In this document: piece after piece, positions 58,861 through 64,000 of the stretch
Layout of the letters: each line of letters opens with the position of its first letter
How positions within the stretch are numbered: position 1 is the first letter of the stretch
Source of the DNA: Oscillospiraceae bacterium
Lineage (GTDB): Bacteria > Bacillota > Clostridia > Oscillospirales > Ruminococcaceae
Reading direction: 5' to 3'
Length of the DNA: 64,000 nucleotides
NCBI GenBank assembly: GCA_900752435.1
Contig: CAADVD010000040.1
Span: 1 to 64,000, forward strand
Notes under the pieces: generated by a model
Databases searched by the model: none
Seen by the model: only the letters and a program-made list of their open reading frames with translations
Told to the model about the DNA's origin: nothing
Made by a program: the position numbers and the translations under genes

Positions 58861-59511
58861 CTAGCCAATCAACTTTTCCGCCAGTTCCTCCGCCGTGTGC
58901 ACAATACACGTTGCGCCAGCCTCTTCCAATACCGACCGTTCACGATAACCCCAGTCCACGCCGACAAAGCGCACACCAGCATTTTTTGCCGTCTGCACAT
59001 CCACATCGCTGTCGCCAACATAACAGCATTCTGCATCGGCAATACCAAGTTTCGCCTGCAATTGCTTAAACTGCCCAGCATCCGGCTTTTTGGGAAAATC
59101 CTTATGCTGACCGAGCACACCGGCAAAATCATATGACGGAAAAAGCTGATTCATAATGCCCTTCACAAACTCCGCAGGCTTATTGGAATACACAACCACC
59201 TGAACGCCGCAATCACGAAGCCGGTTCAGCAAGTCCGCAATCCCGTCATAAAGTCTGGACTTATCACAGTAATGAACCCCATAGTAAGCATCGAAATGCT
59301 CTTTTAGCCGCTTTAACACAGCTTCCTCCGTCACCGGCGCCGCCGCACGCTGAATCAAAAGATACACGCCATTTCCAATAAACTGGCGCACCTCCTCCAC
59401 AGTACGCTGCGGCAGCCCCTCTCGTTTCAGCGCATCGTTCACCGCATCGGCCAAATCCGGCAAAGAATTTAAAAGAGTACCGTCTAAATCAAATCCAACC
59501 AATCGAAGCAT
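58861..59511 (-). CDS. gph: HAD-family phosphatase, phosphoglycolate-phosphatase-like
   Basis: 216 residues from the chosen ATG. A haloacid-dehalogenase phosphatase with motif I GFDLDGTLLNSLPDL (nucleophile Asp9, general acid Asp11), a helical cap (about 16-80), motif II VVVYSNKP, lysine in FPKKPD and motif IV CCYVGDSDVDVQTAKNAG. The cap and order match Gph, which salvages 2-phosphoglycolate; other small sugar phosphates are possible. AAAGGA precedes the ATG at 59511. It follows lysC after a terminator. Confidence 0.85.
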   Translation of the reverse strand: MLRLVGFDLDGTLLNSLPDLADAVNDALKREGLPQRTVEEVRQFIGNGVYLLIQRAAAPVTEEAVLKRLKEHFDAYYGVHYCDKSRLYDGIADLLNRLRDCGVQVVVYSNKPAEFVKGIMNQLFPSYDFAGVLGQHKDFPKKPDAGQFKQLQAKLGIADAECCYVGDSDVDVQTAKNAGVRFVGVDWGYRERSVLEEAGATCIVHTAEELAEKLIG

Positions 59512-59550
59512 ATTCGTATTCTTCCTTTCGCACACGATTCAAACTGCTCA

Positions 59551-59577
59551 AAAAGGGTGTAACCAATTGTTACACCC
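59551..59577 (-). terminator. Terminator after lysC
   Basis: A perfect 9-bp stem (GGGTGTAAC / GTTACACCC) with a 5-base loop and TTTTT on the minus strand. Confidence 0.88.
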
Positions 59578-59598
59578 TGTTCTCAACGAAATATGTCA

Positions 59599-60804
59599 TT
59601 AAAAATCAAATGCATTATGGATGGCAACCAGTGCGCGTTTGCCCTTGTCTTCATCAATCAAAACAGAAATCTTGATTTCGCTGGTAGAGATCATGCGGAT
59701 GTTGATGTCCGCTTCATAGAGTGCTTCAAACATTTTTGCCGCCACACCCGGATTGGACTGCATACCGGCGCCAACGATGGACACCTTGCAGACTTTATCG
59801 TCCACAGCAATTCTTTGTGCGCGAAGAATATCCTGCGCTTCTTCGAGGCATTCAATCGCGGTATCCTTTTGAGAAAGCGGAACCGTAAAGCTGATATCCT
59901 TGGTGTCGTCGCGTCCGATGGACTGCAAAATGATATCCACGTTTACTTTTTTCTTCGCCAACAGCGTAAACACTTTAAACGCAATACCCGGCTGATCCGG
60001 CAGACCCACAATTGCAATTCTCGCTACATCGTTGTCACATGCTACCCCTTTAATCAACATTTTTTCCATCTTGACTACCTCCTTAACTTTTGTGCCCGGT
60101 TTATCTTCTAAGCTTGACAGAACTTCCAAATTCACATTGTATTTTTTCGCCATTTCTACGGAACGATTGTGCAGTACCTGCGCACCCAACGTGGCCAGCT
60201 CCAACATTTCATCGAACGAAATTTCATCGAGCTTGACCGCATCCTTCACAATGCGCGGGTCAGCCGTATAAACGCCGTCCACATCCGTATAAATCTGACA
60301 GAGATCCGCATGAAGCGCCGCCGCCAAAGCAACCGCACTCGTATCGGAACCGCCGCGTCCCAGCGTCGTAATATCGTCATAACGGTTCAGCCCTTGGAAA
60401 CCGGCGACAATGACGATGTTCTTTTTGTCCAGCTCCAAATTTAAACGTTCCGCTTCAATTTTGCGGATACGCGCGTTGCCATAATTGGAATTGGTCACAA
60501 AACCAGCCTGCCAGCCCGTCAGCGACACCACCGGAAAGCCCAGCTTTTCAATGGCCATTGCCAGCAACGAAATCGAAATCTGCTCGCCGGTAGAAAGCAA
60601 AACATCCATTTCCCGTTTGGACGGATGCTCGTTGATTTCGGCCGCTTTCGCAATCAAATCATCCGTGGTATCTCCCTGCGCCGAAACAACAACCACCACA
60701 TTGTTGCCCTTGGAATACGTCTCCGTTACAATCCTTGCAACATTGAAAATTCTCTCTGCGTTTTTGACCGATGTGCCTCCAAATTTTTGGACTACTAAAC
60801 CCAT
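59599..60804 (-). CDS. lysC: Aspartokinase
   Basis: 401 residues from the chosen ATG. It phosphorylates aspartate, the entry to lysine, threonine and methionine synthesis. Kinase marks: VVQKFGGTSV at residue 4, STGEQISISLLAMAI near 78, FQGLNRYDDITTLGRGGSDTSAVALAAAL near 130-160 (GRGGSD motif) and YTDVDGVYTADPRIV near 175. Two ACT domains follow (about 265-335 and 340-400), so it is a feedback-regulated monofunctional enzyme. GGAGG lies 8 bases before the ATG. It has its own promoter, separate from the hom-thrB transcript upstream. No lysine riboswitch is present. Confidence 0.95.
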   Translation of the reverse strand: MGLVVQKFGGTSVKNAERIFNVARIVTETYSKGNNVVVVVSAQGDTTDDLIAKAAEINEHPSKREMDVLLSTGEQISISLLAMAIEKLGFPVVSLTGWQAGFVTNSNYGNARIRKIEAERLNLELDKKNIVIVAGFQGLNRYDDITTLGRGGSDTSAVALAAALHADLCQIYTDVDGVYTADPRIVKDAVKLDEISFDEMLELATLGAQVLHNRSVEMAKKYNVNLEVLSSLEDKPGTKVKEVVKMEKMLIKGVACDNDVARIAIVGLPDQPGIAFKVFTLLAKKKVNVDIILQSIGRDDTKDISFTVPLSQKDTAIECLEEAQDILRAQRIAVDDKVCKVSIVGAGMQSNPGVAAKMFEALYEADINIRMISTSEIKISVLIDEDKGKRALVAIHNAFDF

Positions 60805-60865
60805 CTGTATAACCTCCATTGTGTTTATTTCCATTTGATGGTGCTTTTTTGAAATCACTGTGTTT

Positions 60866-60894
60866 AGTATATGAACTACAACAGAAAAAAGCAA
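60866..60894 (-). promoter_or_regulatory. Promoter of lysC
   Basis: TTGCTT (60889-60894), 17 bases, TATACT (60866-60871), about 60 bases before the start codon. Confidence 0.68.
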
Positions 60895-60930
60895 TTTATT
60901 TTAAAATGTGAAACCATTATCGGTTTGATG

Positions 60931-61821
60931 CTACATCACCACGCACGTTCCCCGATTGTCGATGGCCAATTTAAAAATCTTCCACTTGACAAGCCCGACC
61001 TCATCCAGATAGCGGCGAATTTCCTTTTCGTAGACCTTGTTTTCGGTACTGACAATGGACATAATCGTCGGTCCTGCACCACTGATGTAGGTGCCATAAG
61101 CCCCCAGCACATAGGTCTTCTCGAAAACCTCTTCGGAATGCGGAATCAAGCTCATGCGGTAAGGCTGATGCAGCTTATCGTTGACCGCCACTCGAATGTT
61201 CTCGTATTTTCCCTGCAACAAAGAAGAAGAAAAGAGCGCTGCACGGGAAAGGTTAAACCGCGCATCCATATGGCTGACGGTATCCGGCAAACTCTTTCTT
61301 GCCAACGTCGTACTCAGTTCAAAATCCGGAACGATCGCATAAAAATCCAGATGGCGGTAAATCTCCTGCTTCACCCAGAACACGCGCTTCCCATCGACCG
61401 CCGCCGTCACAATACCACCCAGCAGTGCCGGTGTGGTATTGTCGGGATGTCCTTCAATCTGTGCGGCAATGTTCACCAGCTCGTCCGTGTTAAACGGTGA
61501 ACCCAACAAAATATTCGCGCCGTACAGCCCTGCAATGATGCACGCCGAGCTGCTTCCCAATCCCCTTGTCATGGGAATGTTGTTTTCCTGTACAATTTTC
61601 AGCCCGCTTAACGGTTTGCCGCACTTGTCAAACAAGTGCTTCGCCGAAACATAAATCAAATTTTCTTCTGTTTTCGGCACCCACGAGCCGTCCGAAGTAA
61701 AAATGTCCAGCCTGTCCGATTCCTCAATCGATACATAGTTGTACAAATCCACCGCCAGTCCCAGCGAATCAAATCCGGCACCTAAGTTGGCGCTGGTTGC
61801 CGGTATTTGTATTTTCAGCAT
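60931..61821 (-). CDS. thrB: Homoserine kinase
   Basis: 296 residues. A GHMP-family kinase that makes O-phosphohomoserine for threonine. Seen: the start IQIPATSANLGAGFDSLGLAVDLYN, the ATP loop MTRGLGSSSACIIAGL near 88-100 and the C-terminal YGTYISGAGPTIMSIVS near 235-250. It lies 11 bases after hom. No threonine synthase gene is in this window. Last gene of the ACT-hom-thrB group. Confidence 0.95.
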   Translation of the reverse strand: MLKIQIPATSANLGAGFDSLGLAVDLYNYVSIEESDRLDIFTSDGSWVPKTEENLIYVSAKHLFDKCGKPLSGLKIVQENNIPMTRGLGSSSACIIAGLYGANILLGSPFNTDELVNIAAQIEGHPDNTTPALLGGIVTAAVDGKRVFWVKQEIYRHLDFYAIVPDFELSTTLARKSLPDTVSHMDARFNLSRAALFSSSLLQGKYENIRVAVNDKLHQPYRMSLIPHSEEVFEKTYVLGAYGTYISGAGPTIMSIVSTENKVYEKEIRRYLDEVGLVKWKIFKLAIDNRGTCVVM

Positions 61822-61832
61822 ATCATCCCAAC

Positions 61833-63077
61833 CTAATAGTTCAAAATTCTGATTTTGCCAAGAACGCGAATGTTCTGGTTCGCCAATTCCGCTTCCTTAT
61901 CCAGCAAAGTCTGCTCGTTGATGGAATCCAGCACAAATGCCGCTTCTTCCTCCGGCTGGTTTGCACGGGACAGAAATCTCACCTCACCGAACACATCCGC
62001 AATGACCGCTTTCCAATTTGTATTTTTTTCTGCTTGAACACGCACATAGTAAGAAGAATCCGTTTTCAAGTAATCCACCACATGGTTTTGGCCGTCGTCC
62101 GTCCAAGTCAGCGATGTACTGGTTCCCTTAGCCTTGGACACATCGATGATGTCAGCAACCACCGCGCTTGCCGTCGGCAGCTTGCCTGCACCCTTCCCAT
62201 AGAACACCACATCGCCGGTCGCGTTGCCGCGCACCAAAATGCCGTTGAACACATCGTCAATCCCGGCCAATTGGCTCTGCTTGCTGATAAGCGCCGGATG
62301 AACCATACAGGAAAGAGTTCCGTTGTCATCCAATGCTTTCACATGTCCGATGAGCTTAATCACACAGTCGTTGGAAGCGGCATACTCCACATCCTCCAGC
62401 GTAATGTTGGTAATCCCTTCTGTATGTACATATTCTGGATACACATGCTTGCCATAAGCCAACGAAGCCAAAATGCAGATTTTCCGGCAAGCGTCATGGC
62501 CCTCCACATCGGCCTCCGGATTGCGTTCCGCATACCCCAACTCCTGTGCCAGCTTCAGCGCCGCACCAAATTCCATCTGTTCGGTAATCATCTTAGTCAA
62601 AATGAAGTTGGTCGTACCATTCAAGATACCCGCAATCTCATCAATCTTATTGGCCGCCAAGCACAAGTGCATCGGACGAATAATCGGGATTCCGCCGCCC
62701 ACACTGGCTTCAAAATAGTAATTGACATTGTGTGCCTTTGCCGTAGCCAACAGCTCTGCACCCTTTTGAGCGACCAGCTCCTTGTTGGAAGTCACCACAC
62801 TTTTGCCATGTTCCAGCGCCTGTTTGGTAAATTCATACGCTGGATGCACACCGCCCATCACTTCCGCTACAACAGAAATCTCATCATCGTTTAAAATATC
62901 GTTAAAATCCTTGGTAAAAATGTCCGCATACGGCACATCAAATTCACGCAAATCCAAAATGCGCTTTACACGCACGCTGTCACCTGCATTTTTGGCGACC
63001 GATTCCTGGTTTTGGTTGATCACTTCCACAACGCCGGAACCAACTACGCCATGTCCTAAAACCGCAATGTTAATCAT
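61833..63077 (-). CDS. hom: Homoserine dehydrogenase
   Basis: 414 residues. It reduces aspartate semialdehyde to homoserine. N-terminal Rossmann motif INIAVLGHGVVGSGVVEV, the region EVMGGVHPAYEFTKQAL near 95, the catalytic part NYYFEASVGGGIPIIRPM and LNGTTNFILTKM near 145-165, and a C-terminal ACT domain (about 335-410) for threonine feedback. It lies 17 bases after the ACT-domain gene and 11 bases before thrB. MetA at 5339 would use its product for methionine. Confidence 0.95.
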   Translation of the reverse strand: MINIAVLGHGVVGSGVVEVINQNQESVAKNAGDSVRVKRILDLREFDVPYADIFTKDFNDILNDDEISVVAEVMGGVHPAYEFTKQALEHGKSVVTSNKELVAQKGAELLATAKAHNVNYYFEASVGGGIPIIRPMHLCLAANKIDEIAGILNGTTNFILTKMITEQMEFGAALKLAQELGYAERNPEADVEGHDACRKICILASLAYGKHVYPEYVHTEGITNITLEDVEYAASNDCVIKLIGHVKALDDNGTLSCMVHPALISKQSQLAGIDDVFNGILVRGNATGDVVFYGKGAGKLPTASAVVADIIDVSKAKGTSTSLTWTDDGQNHVVDYLKTDSSYYVRVQAEKNTNWKAVIADVFGEVRFLSRANQPEEEAAFVLDSINEQTLLDKEAELANQNIRVLGKIRILNY

Positions 63078-63094
63078 GTCTTTGATTTCCTTTC

Positions 63095-63547
63095 CTAGAT
63101 ACGCTTAAATTCCACAACGCCGCTCAACTGCATAAAGTCGGATTTTAAAGTACGGACATTGGTTTGTTTTTCGTCAATTCGTATGGTGATGGTCACATCG
63201 GCCACGCCGTCAATCGGAACATTCTGATTGACCGTCAGCACATTCGCGTCATGCTGATAAAGCAGCGACAGCACAGCGGACAACACCCCCGGTTCATCGC
63301 TCAGCCGCAGATACAGGGTAATTGTTTTCGGCGAGTGCTTATCTTCATAAAAAAACACGCTGTCCTTGTACTTATAGAAAGCGCTTCTGGAAATGTCAGC
63401 CGCTTTACACGCCTCGGAGGAATTTTTACAAATCCCCTTAGAGAGCAGTTTTTTGGCTTCCAGCACCTTCAAAAAAACCGTCGGCACCACACTCGAATGA
63501 ACCAAAATCAGTTTTGGATTTTCTTCCGTATCGTCCACCACCTGCAT
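63095..63547 (-). CDS. ACT-domain protein, PheB-like
   Basis: 150 residues from the chosen start. The N-terminal half includes SSEACKAADISRSAFYKYKDSVFFYED, a helix-turn-helix-like segment typical of this family, and the C-terminal half (about 75-148) is one ACT domain (ITLYLRLSDEPGVLSAVLSLLYQHDANVLTVNQNVP is within it). Members lie before hom-thrB and are thought to sense amino acids. The start is unsure: the frame continues 12 codons upstream, but there it overlaps the -10 box at 63572-63577, so the ATG at 63547 is preferred. No good ribosome binding site is seen. Confidence 0.85.
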   Translation of the reverse strand: MQVVDDTEENPKLILVHSSVVPTVFLKVLEAKKLLSKGICKNSSEACKAADISRSAFYKYKDSVFFYEDKHSPKTITLYLRLSDEPGVLSAVLSLLYQHDANVLTVNQNVPIDGVADVTITIRIDEKQTNVRTLKSDFMQLSGVVEFKRI

Positions 63548-63571
63548 ACATTTGTTTATCGTGCGAAAACA

Positions 63572-63600
63572 ACTATACCACATTCACCCAATCGGAACAA
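63572..63600 (-). promoter_or_regulatory. Promoter of the ACT-hom-thrB operon
   Basis: TTGTTC (63595-63600), 17 bases, TATAGT (63572-63577). Transcription would begin near 63565, giving a leader of only about 18 bases. Confidence 0.65.
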
Positions 63601-63763
63601 CACGATAATTTAGAATTTATCCAAGTTTACCCGCGATTATTTTCCATTATTTAAAATTACCGCGCTTTTTTCATGGAATATCAAGCGATTTGAAAGAATT
63701 ACGATTATTTTTACATGGATTTTCCTAATTTTTCTTATGATTTTATTGACTTTTTACAAAAAT

Positions 63764-64000
63764 CTACTTCATCCTATTGGAAACGTTTCCACCTCTTTTT
63801 TCTGCAAAGAATTCTCTGGTTGTCTTTAACACCACGCCGGACAATCCGACCAATGCAATCAAGTTGGGAATCGCCATCAAACCATTGAGCGTATCGCTGA
63901 TGCTCCATACCAGCGTCAGCTCCATCATCGCTCCCAGCAGAATCAAAATCAAATAAACCAAACGATAGACTTTCACCGCACCATCGCGTTTGCACAAGTA
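63764..64000 (-). CDS. C-terminal part of a Na+:alanine symporter (AGCS family)
   Basis: Seventy-eight residues are visible; the gene continues past the window end. Two hydrophobic segments (LVYLILILLGAMMELTLVW and LMAIPNLIALVGLSGVVLK) with the intervening SISDTLNGLMAIPNL pattern match the end of AGCS sodium/alanine or glycine symporters. The C-terminal tail is basic and ends NRMK. A perfect 14-bp palindrome that fits the catabolite cre consensus (63777-63791) overlaps the 3' end of the gene. Confidence 0.8.
   Translation of the reverse strand, partial: YLCKRDGAVKVYRLVYLILILLGAMMELTLVWSISDTLNGLMAIPNLIALVGLSGVVLKTTREFFAEKRGGNVSNRMK

Noticed and set aside
60805..60930. Lysine riboswitch upstream of lysC
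   Set aside because: The gap is 126 bases and contains a promoter; the lysine aptamer needs about 170 bases.

Overview
The window is 64 kb of chromosomal DNA from a Gram-positive, endospore-lineage member of the Clostridia, most likely the Oscillospiraceae/Ruminococcaceae side. The evidence is a Spo0A homologue, a ctsR-mcsA-mcsB-clpC class III heat-shock operon, an IspH enzyme fused to ribosomal protein S1 repeats, PKTGD-type cell-wall sorting, a lipoteichoic-acid-synthase-like sulfatase, and strong TTGNNN-17-TATAAT promoters with AGGAGG ribosome binding sites. It is mostly well-packed housekeeping sequence. No rRNA, transposase, integrase or prophage module was seen.

Layout, left to right. 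1-9.6 kb: an exported protein cut by the window edge, a large Ig-repeat surface protein, pyridoxal kinase, a small membrane protein, metA, a membrane pseudokinase with PASTA repeats, and galE. 9.7-16.5 kb: tRNA-Arg(CCG), fucO, a membrane-anchored Big2 protein, a guaB of protist-like type, a Nudix-HAD fusion and a TPR protein. 16.5-24.5 kb: an aminotransferase-trpS pair, then rpiR-like regulator, HI0933-like flavoprotein, cmk, plsC and ispH-rpsA, all on the minus strand. 24.6-38.6 kb: MATE transporter, a DivIVA-like gene with an apparent frameshift coupled to a lone fumarase beta-subunit gene, a transglutaminase-like lipoprotein, a Ca2+ P-type ATPase, nrdR, a TIM-barrel isomerase, purB-secD-secF and a diacylglycerol kinase. 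38.8-46.7 kb: FMN riboswitch plus ribU, a 50-residue hypothetical protein, an AraR-like regulator, the clpC operon with CtsR operators, and spo0A. 46.8-55.7 kb: adenine deaminase, an amino-acid permease with an M18 aminopeptidase, a GH3 hexosaminidase with an LTA-synthase-like protein, and a flavodoxin-fold protein. 55.7-64 kb: dnaC, a 14-repeat type I-C-like CRISPR array, dnaD, a phosphoglycolate-phosphatase-like gene, and the threonine/lysine branch (ACT protein, hom, thrB, lysC), ending in a truncated Na+/alanine symporter.

The most unusual structure is the CRISPR array. It has 13 perfect repeats and one degenerate terminal repeat, and no cas gene within the window. It lies between dnaD and dnaC, two genes often adjacent in related genomes, with only 38 bp between its last repeat and the dnaC start codon. 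Array and both genes point the same way, so dnaC must be expressed either by read-through of the array or from a promoter whose only good element (TATAAT) lies in those 38 bp. Other points of interest are the Nudix-HAD fusion, the kinase lacking all three catalytic residues, the Tritrichomonas-like IMP dehydrogenase, and the DivIVA frameshift.

Functional themes: amino-acid biosynthesis (metA, lysC, hom, thrB), purine metabolism (guaB, purB, adenine deaminase), envelope building and turnover (LTA synthase-like, GH3, PlsC, DagK, SecDF, surface proteins), protein quality control (clpC operon) and replication initiation (dnaC/dnaD). All family calls are from reading the sequence; no database search was run.
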